A stretch of DNA of 13,306 nucleotides from Firmicutes bacterium UBA2530 (GTDB taxonomy: Bacteria; Bacillota; Clostridia; Tissierellales; Sedimentibacteraceae). The notes below the pieces were generated by a model. The model was not told the origin of the DNA. It saw nothing but the letters and a program-made list of their open reading frames with translations, and ran no database searches. A program made the position numbers and the translations under genes. The stretch is taken from the NCBI GenBank assembly GCA_002340985.1, contig DDNC01000021.1, forward strand, positions 1-13,306. The letters run 5' to 3'. Of the stretch, positions 1 to 6,722 are shown piece by piece (the first letter of the stretch is position 1; each line of letters opens with the position of its first letter).

Positions 1-1
1 A

Positions 2-175
2 AAATTTAATAAACGATTTGATGAACAAGATGCAAAATTTGATAAACGATTTGACGAACAAGATGCAAAATTTAATAAACGATTTGACGAGCAGGGTATC
101 AAAGTTGGTGGTTTGGACGCAAAGTTTAGTAAGCGGTTTGATGAACAGGATACAAAAATTAGTGGCTTAGACGCA
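2..175 (+). repeat. Tandem coding repeat, 33-base and 54-base units
   Basis: Units start at 2, 35, 68 and 122. The first two are 33 bases (11 codons). The third and fourth are 54 bases: the same 33-base core plus 21 bases encoding GIKVGGL or TKISGLD-like residues. Identity is high at the DNA level, including the shared core AAACGATTTGA, so the copies are recent. The array continues past the left edge of the window, so the total copy number is unknown. Confidence 0.85.
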
Positions 176-361
176 AAAGTTGATAATCTGATAGAAGAAT
201 TCAATAATATAATTGCTGACAATAATCTCCTCATTGCAGAACATGTACAGAGAATTGTTTCTGAGTCGGAAGAAAGGCTTGTAAAGGAAATCAACGAAAT
301 CAAAAAAGTCACTGCTGATAACTGCTACAACATAGCTACAATTAAGCATAAAATATCATGA
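2..361 (+). CDS. Hendecad-repeat coiled-coil protein, 3' end only (function unknown)
   Basis: The reading frame is open from the first bases and ends at TGA 359-361, so the gene begins upstream of the window and about 119 codons are visible. The visible N-terminal part is built of near-identical 11-residue units, KFNKRFDEQDA and KFDKRFDEQDA. Two longer 18-residue units follow, carrying the same 11 residues plus a GIKVGGL-like insert. The rest is a charged helical stretch rich in E, K, I and L. An 11-residue period with alternating charged and hydrophobic positions suggests an extended coiled coil. No signal peptide, membrane segment or catalytic motif is visible. Small clostridial proteins with KFDKR/ERFDKMD-type repeats are usually unassigned, and I do not assign a function. 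An internal TTG at 113 is in frame, but the open frame and continuous repeats before it argue against it as the start. Confidence 0.7.
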   Translation, partial: KFNKRFDEQDAKFDKRFDEQDAKFNKRFDEQGIKVGGLDAKFSKRFDEQDTKISGLDAKVDNLIEEFNNIIADNNLLIAEHVQRIVSESEERLVKEINEIKKVTADNCYNIATIKHKIS

Positions 362-384
362 CATTGAAATAAACAGAAATAAAC

Positions 385-430
385 AGCACCCAATTTTCTT
401 TTCAATTCGAAAATCGGGTGCTATTTATTT
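385..430 (+). terminator. Rho-independent terminator of the coiled-coil gene
   Basis: AGCACCCAATTTT at 385-397 pairs with AAAATCGGGTGCT at 410-422, 12 of 13 pairs, with a 12-base loop. ATTTATTT follows. It lies 23 bases after the stop of the upstream gene. The T tract is interrupted by A, so it is decent but not ideal. Confidence 0.75.
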
Positions 431-711
431 GGGTTTTCTATTTCGAAGCCTGTTGGAATCACCCCTTTCTAATCCCTATTCAACTGTTTAACGATTCATA
501 CAAGTCTATTTTTTCATTTGCCGATGCTATCCTGCGGGTTGAGCCTAATATATGCTCCTATTTTCAATACTATGGCAGTGTATCTTTTTCAAATTACTTA
601 TAGATTTTGTGTTTCTGTATGTTTCAGTTAACTTAAGTTGTATTATTTATATACCCCCAAGTTTTATCTTTAAACATGAATTACGATAATATTTAATATT
701 TTGCGATAAAT
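431..711. other. Non-coding spacer between convergent genes, nothing recognised
   Basis: About 280 AT-rich bases lie between the two facing terminators. The open frames here are short, lack Shine-Dalgarno sites and start inside the terminator, so I do not call a gene. The minus strand at 480-557 stays open for 25 codons (ending in residues DLYESLNS), which could be a gene remnant but is within chance expectation. Confidence 0.5.
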
Positions 712-736
712 AAAAATCCGGTATTCCCGGATTTTT
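712..736 (-). terminator. Terminator of the NimA-like gene, possibly bidirectional
   Basis: AAAAATCCGG at 712-721 and CCGGATTTTT at 727-736 form a perfect 10-pair stem with a 5-base loop. It starts 10 bases past the stop codon of the minus-strand gene. A/T tails on both sides mean it can also work for transcripts coming from the left. Confidence 0.85.
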
Positions 737-746
737 ATTTTATGTA

Positions 747-1301
747 TTATTCCATTCTGCCGAATTTCATCTCAATTCCGCTTTTATCAAATTTTTTTCT
801 CTTTCCCGTGATATGTTCTATAGTTACCTTTACCACATTGGTTATCTTAATGCTCGAACTTACATACGCATCAAAATACGGCATATCATCGGGGGTGTAT
901 TTCAGGCTTATGAGTCTGAGAGCAAGCAGCTTTTCATCATCATCCTCTACCTCGGACGCTGTTCCGAAAACAACAGCAGATTCGTACTCGGTTGTAAATC
1001 TTGTGTCAGAAACTCTTCCGCTTCCTTCGCTGTGGGAGTTGGTGTTAAATTCAACGGGAACGTGAATGTCGCCCACAAAGGACATGCAAACATTAGAGTT
1101 GTTTTTTATATTATCGATTTTTGTTCCGATTTTTGCGCAGTGGAAATAGATGGTATCATCTTTTCTCACAGCTGATACGGGGATGCAGTATGGATTTCCG
1201 TCTTTGTCGGTTGTTGCAAAAGTTCCGAACTGCGACTTGTCAATTACATCGTATGCGAAATCAATGCTCATTTCGCGGTCTTTTCTTCTCATAGGATTCA
1301 T
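747..1301 (-). CDS. NimA-like pyridoxamine 5'-phosphate oxidase-fold flavoprotein
   Basis: This 184-residue protein begins with the MRRKDREM motif at residues 4-11, the hallmark of the NimA/COG3467 branch of the pyridoxamine 5'-phosphate oxidase-like split-barrel superfamily. Next come FGTFATTDKDGNPYCIPVSA (25-44), the first strands of the barrel, and IYFHCAKIGTKIDNIKNN (51-68), then VCMSFVGD. These are the usual flavin-binding and core segments. Members are cytoplasmic, bind FMN or a related cofactor and are often of unknown physiological role; some reduce 5-nitroimidazole drugs. I chose ATG 1301 because GAGGTG (1311-1306) precedes it. The upstream in-frame ATG at 1313 overlaps that site, and the ATG at residue 4 lies too far from it. 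The gene stands alone, divergent from the EAL gene. Nitroimidazole resistance should not be assumed from family membership. Confidence 0.88.
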   Translation of the reverse strand: MNPMRRKDREMSIDFAYDVIDKSQFGTFATTDKDGNPYCIPVSAVRKDDTIYFHCAKIGTKIDNIKNNSNVCMSFVGDIHVPVEFNTNSHSEGSGRVSDTRFTTEYESAVVFGTASEVEDDDEKLLALRLISLKYTPDDMPYFDAYVSSSIKITNVVKVTIEHITGKRKKFDKSGIEMKFGRME

Positions 1302-1328
1302 AACACACCTCATAATAGTTATACTTCA

Positions 1329-1357
1329 AATTTATATCCCATGCTGCGGATTGTCAA
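1329..1357 (-). promoter_or_regulatory. Sigma-A type promoter of the NimA-like gene
   Basis: On the minus strand a perfect -35 TTGACA (1357-1352) is followed after 17 bases by TAAATT (1334-1329, 4 of 6). The overlapping TATAAA (1336-1331) is an alternative -10 with 15-base spacing. It ends 27 bases before the chosen start codon. Confidence 0.6.
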
Positions 1358-1397
1358 TAAATTTTTGTTTAAAGGTGTAATTTGTGGGTAATAAGAT

Positions 1398-1403
1398 TAT
1401 AAT
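1398..1403 (+). promoter_or_regulatory. Candidate -10 box upstream of the EAL gene
   Basis: A perfect TATAAT lies 127 bases before the EAL start in the divergent intergenic region. The bases at the 17-base -35 position (GTGTAA) match TTGACA poorly, 3 of 6. This is only a candidate, and it implies a leader of roughly 120 bases. Confidence 0.25.
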
Positions 1404-1530
1404 GAAACGACAGCTATGATGTACTTGCGTATGGCATAGCGGTTAGCTTTGTTTTTTAATAGTAAGGTTTTTGTGGTTTAAACTGGTAATTGGGAGATGA
1501 AGTCAGAACATTATAGCACAAGGAGCACTT

Positions 1531-3201
1531 ATGAATAAAAAGCTTTGGGAATTTTTAAGAGCTATGGAGAATAAACACTATCATATTTTATGGTTTACGG
1601 TAATTGTTTCGCTGATGGTATTTATTACGGCCATAGTTTATTTTACCGGGGGTACAAGCTCTACGGTGCAGCTTTTATATGTGCCGATTTTTATTGCGGT
1701 GTTTGTATATGGCATCAAAGGTGGAATTATAGCGGCGATATTTTCAGGGCTTGCTGTCGGACCGTTTATGCCAGCCGCCGCAACAGGTGAAATGCAGCCA
1801 ACCGCCATATGGATGCTGCGAATATTGACGTCTGTTTTCATAGTGCTGGTTGTAGGCAAGCTGTATGAGCATGTTAAGAAGATGGACGATTTGGAGAAAA
1901 AAAGAGCCTACGAGGATGTGGCAACAGGATATTTCAATTCAAACAAATTTAATATAGACTGGACAGATTCAATCAGTGCAGGGACATACGGAAGTATTTC
2001 GACCATACTTTTCAGGTTTGAAAATATGGATATGATTAAAAGATATGTGGATTTTGAAACAAGCATGAAGTCATATATAAGACTTCTTGAAATGGCTGAA
2101 GAGTTTTTTTACATGGGAACGGTGTATACAATTTCAGACAATAAGATTGCTGTGTTGCTTCCCGGTGTGGATATTGACAGAGCAAATAACCTTACAAAGG
2201 GATTTATTTCAATATCAAAAAGTCCAATGTACATAGAAAATCTCCCGATTTCCACTGTCATTAAGTGCGGAATAGTAAATTATCCCAATCACGGAACTGA
2301 AGCGTACAAATTGACGCTGATGCTGGACAAGGCATTGGAGCAAACCTCAAGGCTGCACAGTACCATAGGAATTTACAATGATATAATCGAGAAAGAGCAT
2401 GAAAGGTACTACAGCGATCTTGTATCTCTTTACCATGCCTTAAAAAATGATATGTTTACACTGGCGTTCCAGCCCATAATTGATGTGCGTAAAAATAGGA
2501 TATCATCTGTTGAAGCGCTGCTCAGATGGAACGACTCAAGACACATCAACATGTCAATTGCAGAGCTTATCAAGAGGGCTGAGGATGCGGGCTTCATAAA
2601 TGAAATAACAAAATGGCTTTTTGCAAGCGTTGCAGAACAGATAAAGCTCTGGAAGGAAAAAGGAATTGAAATACCCGTCTCAATGAACCTCTCGGCATTA
2701 GACCTGTCGGATGCTGAATTTATCTCGTATGTTACTGACTACATCAAGGAAAATGATATTAACACCAGACTCATAGAATTCGAACTGACTGAAAGATCCA
2801 TAATTCATAACGAGGAAATTATGTCAGAGCAATTGATGAAGCTTAAAAAATTAGGCATAAAGCTATCTCTTGATGATTACGGCACGGGACACAATTCGCT
2901 GAAAAACCTGATGAATTTTGCAGGCAAGTTCGATTATCTGAAAATAGACAAGGTATTCATCGACAAAATCCTGAAGGATGAAAAGCTCATAATGGTTGAC
3001 TGTATTATCAGGGCAGCCCATCGAATGGGAATGAAGGTGGTAGCAGAAGGCGTAGAAATACACGAGCAGGTTGAAATTCTAATGACCGTGGACTGCGATA
3101 TGATACAGGGCTTCTACTACAGCATGCCTTTGCCGCCGGAAGAATTAGAACAGTATGTTCTGGGCCCGATTAAGCATGAACAGAAATACGCTTATCATTG
3201 A
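1531..3201 (+). CDS. Membrane-anchored EAL-domain c-di-GMP phosphodiesterase with degenerate GGDEF domain
   Basis: The 556-residue protein likely hydrolyses cyclic di-GMP to pGpG. Residues 18-110 form three to four hydrophobic segments with short loops, resembling small sensory membrane modules such as DUF4118. A GGDEF-like domain follows (about 125-285). Its entry motif reads DVATGYFNSNKF, and the active-site loop GGDEF is replaced by TISDNKIAVLLPG (200-212), so cyclase activity is not expected. The EAL domain (about 295-545) keeps the key residues: EAL 328-330, N386, E418 in ELTER, D448-D449 in DDYGTG, K471 in LKID, D490, E506 in VAEGVE and Q526 in IQGFYY. Phosphodiesterase activity is therefore likely. 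The degenerate GGDEF may act as a regulatory nucleotide-binding domain, as known in other GGDEF-EAL proteins. AAGGAG (1520-1525) sits 5 bases before ATG. The gene appears monocistronic. Confidence 0.93.
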   Translation: MNKKLWEFLRAMENKHYHILWFTVIVSLMVFITAIVYFTGGTSSTVQLLYVPIFIAVFVYGIKGGIIAAIFSGLAVGPFMPAAATGEMQPTAIWMLRILTSVFIVLVVGKLYEHVKKMDDLEKKRAYEDVATGYFNSNKFNIDWTDSISAGTYGSISTILFRFENMDMIKRYVDFETSMKSYIRLLEMAEEFFYMGTVYTISDNKIAVLLPGVDIDRANNLTKGFISISKSPMYIENLPISTVIKCGIVNYPNHGTEAYKLTLMLDKALEQTSRLHSTIGIYNDIIEKEHERYYSDLVSLYHALKNDMFTLAFQPIIDVRKNRISSVEALLRWNDSRHINMSIAELIKRAEDAGFINEITKWLFASVAEQIKLWKEKGIEIPVSMNLSALDLSDAEFISYVTDYIKENDINTRLIEFELTERSIIHNEEIMSEQLMKLKKLGIKLSLDDYGTGHNSLKNLMNFAGKFDYLKIDKVFIDKILKDEKLIMVDCIIRAAHRMGMKVVAEGVEIHEQVEILMTVDCDMIQGFYYSMPLPPEELEQYVLGPIKHEQKYAYH

Positions 3202-3240
3202 AATAAATCATTACATCATTTTATTAACAGTGCGTTATGC

Positions 3241-3289
3241 TGATAAGTACTTTTATCACGCTAAACATGTCGGTAAAATTACGGCATGT
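3241..3289. other. Two small dyads downstream of the EAL gene
   Basis: TGATAA and TTATCA (3241-3258) form a perfect 6-pair hairpin with a 6-base loop. An imperfect ACATG...CATGT hairpin follows (3265-3289). Neither has a T tract, so a terminator role is doubtful. They could be weak RNA 3' ends or binding sites ahead of the next gene. Confidence 0.3.
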
Positions 3290-3311
3290 AAAATCAGATT
3301 GAATTTTATAG

Positions 3312-3317
3312 TATAAT
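3312..3317 (+). promoter_or_regulatory. Candidate -10 box for the COG2426 gene
   Basis: A perfect TATAAT lies 59 bases before the next start codon. The -35 region at normal spacing (TAAAAT) is a poor match to TTGACA, so the assignment is tentative. Confidence 0.3.
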
Positions 3318-3376
3318 GTGTTAAATTTATAAATAGCTTTTATACGCTTTAAAACTACCTTATAACGGAGACATAA

Positions 3377-3838
3377 ATGCTTTTACTGAACGAACTTAAA
3401 GTAATGCTAACTGCGGCACTTCCCATAGTGGAAGTAAAGGGAGCAATACCGGTGGGTATAGCCCTGGGAATGTCGCCCATTCATGCGACCATACTTGCTT
3501 TTCTTGGAAGCATCCTTCCGGTACCGATAATTTTATTTACAATAAGACCCATTTTCAATTATTTAAAAGAAACAAGGACTTTCAAGAAAGTCATACATAA
3601 GCTCATCCACAGATCCCTAAGCAAAAGCGGCAATGTCAAGAAGTATGGATATTGGGGACTGTTTATTTTTGTTGCAATTCCTCTGCCGGGAACGGGTGTA
3701 TGGACCGGAAGCCTCATCGCCTCACTGCTTGACCTGAGGTTTAAATACGCTTTTCCAACAATTGTAATCGGAAATCTTGTTGCTTCCATATGCATAATGA
3801 TTTTAAGCTTTGGAGCTGTAAATATATTTGGATTATAG
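3377..3838 (+). CDS. COG2426-type small membrane protein ('small multidrug export' family)
   Basis: The 153-residue hydrophobic protein matches the family annotated as putative small multidrug export protein (Sm_multidrug_ex, COG2426) in both length and motifs. The N-terminal LPIVEVKGAIPVGIALG (15-31) contains the conserved P-x-x-E-x-(R/K)-G-A-I-P signature. Hydrophobic segments cover about 15-31, 36-57, 92-118 and 124-148. IPLPGTGVWTGSLIASLL (101-118) is the second family signature. A basic cytoplasmic loop lies between (65-90). Despite the name, a transported substrate has not been firmly shown for the family, so function is uncertain. GGAG (3367-3370) lies 6 bases before the ATG. The gene looks monocistronic, followed by a 130-base 3' region and a strong terminator. 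Confidence 0.88.
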   Translation: MLLLNELKVMLTAALPIVEVKGAIPVGIALGMSPIHATILAFLGSILPVPIILFTIRPIFNYLKETRTFKKVIHKLIHRSLSKSGNVKKYGYWGLFIFVAIPLPGTGVWTGSLIASLLDLRFKYAFPTIVIGNLVASICIMILSFGAVNIFGL

Positions 3839-3971
3839 TGGTTCGACGGCAATAAGCTGAAAAGGTATGAAGACGGCTCATTCAGACCGGATTCACAAAT
3901 CAAGTATAAACTATACTGATACCAAGTATACATTCATTGTAAGAAAGAACTGATTAAATGAGATTAAAGTA

Positions 3972-4002
3972 CGGTCAGATGAAAAATCTGACCGGATTTT
4001 TT
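3972..4002 (+). terminator. Strong rho-independent terminator before the nagB leader
   Basis: CGGTCAGAT (3972-3980) and ATCTGACCG (3986-3994) form a perfect 9-pair stem with loop GAAAA, followed by GATTTTTTG. It separates the COG2426 transcription unit from the amino-sugar locus. A further GGTCAGA copy occurs just after it at 4007-4013. Confidence 0.9.
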
Positions 4003-4021
4003 GTATGGTCAGACATGGAGA

Positions 4022-4080
4022 GTTGCCAATTTATGCAACGGAATGAGTTGATAAATGGATGTTTCGGTAGGAAACTACCG
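4022..4080 (+). promoter_or_regulatory. Two hairpins in the region upstream of nagB, including a GNRA tetraloop
   Basis: GTTGC/GCAAC (4022-4026 with 4035-4039) is a perfect 5-pair stem with an 8-base loop. CGGTAG GAAA CTACCG (4065-4080) is a perfect 6-pair stem closed by a GAAA tetraloop, a typical stable RNA fold. They lie between the upstream terminator and the candidate nagB promoter. They are transcribed only if another promoter lies upstream. I do not recognise a known riboswitch consensus. Confidence 0.4.
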
Positions 4081-4109
4081 CATACCAGCAGACAGAACAT
4101 TAATAATTG

Positions 4110-4138
4110 TTGCAAGATATGCAATATTTATATATATT
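4110..4138 (+). promoter_or_regulatory. Candidate sigma-A promoter of nagB
   Basis: TTGCAA (4110-4115, 4 of 6) is followed after exactly 17 bases by TATATT (4133-4138, 5 of 6). Its end lies 68 bases before the nagB ATG. Confidence 0.5.
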
Positions 4139-4206
4139 ATAAGATGAATGTACGTTATCCTGAGGATACTCAAACTAATTAAATCATTACTAGAGAGGAA
4201 AATTTC

Positions 4207-4932
4207 ATGGAAATAATTATTAAAAGTAATTATCGGGAAGTTAGCGAATCAGCATCGGAGTACTTATTAAACATAGTAAAAAATAAACCCAATGCAGTGT
4301 TAGGCCTGCCGACAGGCAGCTCACCAATAGGTATGTACAAAATTATTGTGGATGAATATAAAAAGGGAAATATCTCATTTGAAAATGTAAAAACATTTAA
4401 TTTGGATGAATATATGGGATTAGACAGAAATAACGATCAAAGCTACTATTATTTTATGAATGAAAATCTTTATTCACATGTTAATTTAAAACCTGAAAAT
4501 ATAAATATACCAAACGGTATGGCTGAAGATATAAGGCAAGAGTCAATAAGATATGAAAATAGATTAAAAACAGAAGGACCGATGGACATAATGTTTTTAG
4601 GTATCGGTAACAATGGACATATTGGTTTCAATGAGGTGGGCGAATACTTTGAACCACACACACATGAAGTTAAATTAAGTCAGAATACAATAGTAGCCAA
4701 TGCAAGATTCTTCGATAAAACAGAAGATGTGCCGACAACAGCTATAACAATGGGAATTAAAACAATTTTTTCAACTAAAAAAATTGTTTTAATTGCAACA
4801 GGTGCGGCAAAGGCAGAAGCAATAGCTCAAGCAATTAATGGCAAAATAACTCCGCAGGTACCTGCATCAATATTACAATTGCACGATGATGTAACTATTA
4901 TTATAGATAAGGAAGCAGCAAGTAAATTATAA
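4207..4932 (+). CDS. nagB: Glucosamine-6-phosphate deaminase
   Basis: NagB converts glucosamine-6-phosphate to fructose-6-phosphate and ammonia in the cytoplasm, linking amino-sugar breakdown to glycolysis. The 241-residue length is typical of the short Firmicute form. GLPTGSSPIG (33-42) is the phosphate-binding loop. FNLDEYMGL (64-72) carries the catalytic Asp67. LGIGNNGHIGFNE (131-143) carries His138 and Glu143 of the ring-opening site. The C-terminal TGAAKAEAI and QVPASILQLHDD segments are also canonical. A GAGAGG site (4193-4198) lies 8 bases before ATG. It precedes anmK by about 105 bases, and no clear terminator lies between them, so some readthrough into the anmK operon is possible. 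The product is the last step of the GlcNAc/MurNAc recycling route suggested by its neighbours. Confidence 0.96.
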   Translation: MEIIIKSNYREVSESASEYLLNIVKNKPNAVLGLPTGSSPIGMYKIIVDEYKKGNISFENVKTFNLDEYMGLDRNNDQSYYYFMNENLYSHVNLKPENINIPNGMAEDIRQESIRYENRLKTEGPMDIMFLGIGNNGHIGFNEVGEYFEPHTHEVKLSQNTIVANARFFDKTEDVPTTAITMGIKTIFSTKKIVLIATGAAKAEAIAQAINGKITPQVPASILQLHDDVTIIIDKEAASKL

Positions 4933-4965
4933 AAAAGTCATCTTGATTTATACCCATTTTTTCCG

Positions 4966-4994
4966 TTGACATTTTATTTCAAATAATGTAACAT
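4966..4994 (+). promoter_or_regulatory. Sigma-A promoter of the anmK operon
   Basis: A perfect -35 TTGACA (4966-4971) is followed after exactly 17 bases by TAACAT (4989-4994, 4 of 6). Transcription would start near 5001, about 37 bases before the anmK ATG. The -35 box lies inside the left arm of the dyad at 4967-5014. Confidence 0.65.
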
Positions 4995-5014
4995 ATTATT
5001 GAAATAAAATGTCA
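4967..5014. promoter_or_regulatory. Perfect 16-base inverted repeat, candidate operator of the anmK operon
   Basis: TGACATTTTATTTCAA (4967-4982) and TTGAAATAAAATGTCA (4999-5014) are exact reverse complements separated by 16 bases. The left arm covers the -35 box and the right arm covers the expected transcription start, so a bound protein would block the promoter. Half-site centres are 32 bases apart, about three helical turns. The TTTCA/TGAAA cores resemble sites of RpiR/MurR-type sugar-phosphate regulators, which is an inference. No regulator gene is in the window. If transcribed in full it could also form a hairpin, but no T tract follows directly. Confidence 0.7.
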
Positions 5015-5037
5015 TATTTTTATTATTGAGGTATAAA

Positions 5038-6198
5038 ATGATACTGAATAAAAACAAAAAATTAGCAATCGGACTTATGTCAGGCACATCCATGGATGGG
5101 ATTGATGCGTGCTTGGTAGAGATTGAAGGTAATTATATTGATACAAAAATAAAGGTTATTGATTTCTTGACATTGGAATACACAAAGGAAGAAAAGAAAA
5201 GAATTCTTAATTTGTGCAATGTAAACACTTCAAGGGTTGACGAAATTTGTTACATGAATACATATTTAGGCAATAAGATGGGACAGGCGGCTCTATCAGT
5301 ATGTGATAAGGCAAGAATAGGCATTGAAGAAGTTGATTTTATCAGTTCACACGGGCAAACGATTTATCATATGCCTGATGAGAACAGTACATTTCAAATC
5401 GGTGAACTTGCAAATATAGCCGCGATAACAAATTGTATAACCGTAGGGGATTTCAGACCTTCGGATATGGCATATGGAGGTCAAGGGGCACCCTTAGTGC
5501 CATATGTTGACTTCATATTGTTTTCAAGCAAAGAAAAAGGGCGTATTTTACTTAATTTAGGTGGAATAGCAAATATAACAGTTTTAAAAAAAGCGGGCAG
5601 AGAAGATGATGTTCTTGCATTTGATACCGGACCAGCAAATGTTTTAATAGATGAAATAGTGAAGATTATCACATCCGGAGAGAAATCATACGATGATGGA
5701 GGTGAATTTGCATTAAAAGGAAAAGTAGACGAACTGTGGCTTAATGAAATGATTTTAAATGATAAATATCTATATAAAGAACCTCCTAAAAGCACCGGCA
5801 GAGAATATTATACTAAAGAGTTTTCAGAAGAATTATATAAGCAAGGAGCCGGCAGAGGATTAGACAAATTTGACATCTTGGCAACTGTAACTGCTTTTAC
5901 CGCAAAATCAATTCAGCATCAGCTGCAGTTGTTTGTATTAAACAAATACCAAATAGACGAAATTTATGTAAGCGGTGGCGGCGCGCATAACCAAATGATT
6001 ATGAGTTTATTATCTCAATATACAGGTGTTTTGGTCAAAGATGTAAGCAGTTTAAATTTTTCAGGTGATGCAAAGGAAGCTATTGCATTTGCGATACTTG
6101 GAAATGAGTTCCTTTCGGGCAGAACTAACAATATATCGAATTCTACCGGCTCAGACAGAAAGGTTATAATGGGAAAGCTGTCACTGCCAAGCTTATAA
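5038..6198 (+). CDS. anmK: Anhydro-N-acetylmuramic acid kinase
   Basis: AnmK hydrolyses the 1,6-anhydro bond of anhydro-MurNAc and phosphorylates it with ATP, giving MurNAc-6-phosphate, which the etherase MurQ normally uses next. The 386-residue length fits the family. Visible motifs include IGLMSGTSMDGIDACLVEI (11-29, phosphate loop), SSHGQTIYHMP (103-113), VGDFRPSDMAYGGQGAPLVP (136-155), LLNLGGIANITVL (171-183), FDTGPAN (195-201, catalytic Asp196), PPKSTGREY and VSGGGAHN. The ATG at 5038 is preferred over a TTG at 5026, because TGAGGT (5027-5032) is the Shine-Dalgarno site and overlaps the TTG. It is the first gene behind the dyad-controlled promoter. A GNAT gene follows after 17 bases. No key motif is missing. 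Confidence 0.96.
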   Translation: MILNKNKKLAIGLMSGTSMDGIDACLVEIEGNYIDTKIKVIDFLTLEYTKEEKKRILNLCNVNTSRVDEICYMNTYLGNKMGQAALSVCDKARIGIEEVDFISSHGQTIYHMPDENSTFQIGELANIAAITNCITVGDFRPSDMAYGGQGAPLVPYVDFILFSSKEKGRILLNLGGIANITVLKKAGREDDVLAFDTGPANVLIDEIVKIITSGEKSYDDGGEFALKGKVDELWLNEMILNDKYLYKEPPKSTGREYYTKEFSEELYKQGAGRGLDKFDILATVTAFTAKSIQHQLQLFVLNKYQIDEIYVSGGGAHNQMIMSLLSQYTGVLVKDVSSLNFSGDAKEAIAFAILGNEFLSGRTNNISNSTGSDRKVIMGKLSLPSL

Positions 6199-6215
6199 TT
6201 ATTGATGGAGGATTT

Positions 6216-6716
6216 ATGATTAAAGTAAGACATATAAAGTCAGATGATGCAGAAAAATATATGAAGCTTTACAGCAAGCTTGATGAAGAAACAATATTTA
6301 GATTATACGAACCTAAAGAGAGAAATATTTCTCTTTCAGAACAGATAAAAGAAATTGAGAATATGATTAATAATGATGATTCTACAATTATAGTTGCAGA
6401 AGAGAGCGGTGAATTAGTAGGATATTTAGGTGCCTTTGGCAAAAGCCAAAATAGGGTAAAGCATATAGTTACTGTTGGAATAGCCATATTGCAAAGCCAT
6501 GTAGGAAAAGGCATAGGAACAATGCTTTTTAAAGAATTGGAAGTTTGGGCAAAGAGGCATAATAAGCACAGATTGGAGCTTACTGTAATGGAGAACAATC
6601 CCGGCGCGTATGCATTATACAGAAAAATGGGATTTGAGGTTGAAGGTGTAAAGAAAGATTCTCTTCTTGTAAATGGAGAGTATATAAATGATATTTATAT
6701 GAGTAAATTGATTTAG
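6216..6716 (+). CDS. GNAT-family N-acetyltransferase
   Basis: The 166-residue single-domain protein is a Gcn5-related acetyltransferase using acetyl-CoA. VTVGIAILQSHVGKGIGTML (86-105) contains motif A with the pyrophosphate-binding Q-x-x-x-G-K-G-I-G. LELTVMENNPGAYALYRKMGFEVEG (120-144) is motif B and the typical helix-strand end of the fold. The terminal NGEYINDIYMSKLI is common in L7/L12- or sugar-acetylating types. The substrate cannot be read from the sequence. Given its place between anmK and a peptidoglycan-type hydrolase, a wall-derived amine is one possibility. GGAGG (6207-6211) lies 4 bases before ATG. It is co-transcribed with anmK, judging from the 17-base gap. Confidence 0.9.
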   Translation: MIKVRHIKSDDAEKYMKLYSKLDEETIFRLYEPKERNISLSEQIKEIENMINNDDSTIIVAEESGELVGYLGAFGKSQNRVKHIVTVGIAILQSHVGKGIGTMLFKELEVWAKRHNKHRLELTVMENNPGAYALYRKMGFEVEGVKKDSLLVNGEYINDIYMSKLI

Positions 6717-6722
6717 AGAGGT

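Noticed and set aside
1..175. CRISPR-like array from the regular repeats at the left edge
   Set aside because: The repeats are contiguous, in frame and translated, with no unique spacers between them.
480..557. 25-codon minus-strand open stretch that looks like the end of a protein
   Set aside because: It has no start codon or ribosome site, and the length is within chance. No family was recognised.
418..603. 61-codon plus-strand open frame in the convergent spacer
   Set aside because: It starts inside the terminator stem, has no Shine-Dalgarno site and its protein is biased to random hydrophobic residues.
364..3207. Additional TTGAAATAAA copies (364-373 and 3198-3207) matching the anmK dyad arm core
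   Set aside because: They lie at or just after stop codons with no paired arm and no promoter, so they are more likely AT-rich coincidence than operators.
3958..4182. 74-codon open frame after the COG2426 gene
   Set aside because: Its first codons are the stem and T tract of a clear terminator (3972-4002), it lacks a proper Shine-Dalgarno site, and the sequence is cysteine- and tyrosine-rich without family features.
5026..5037. TTG start for anmK giving four extra residues
   Set aside because: TGAGGT, the Shine-Dalgarno site, overlaps this codon. The ATG at 5038 has correct spacing.
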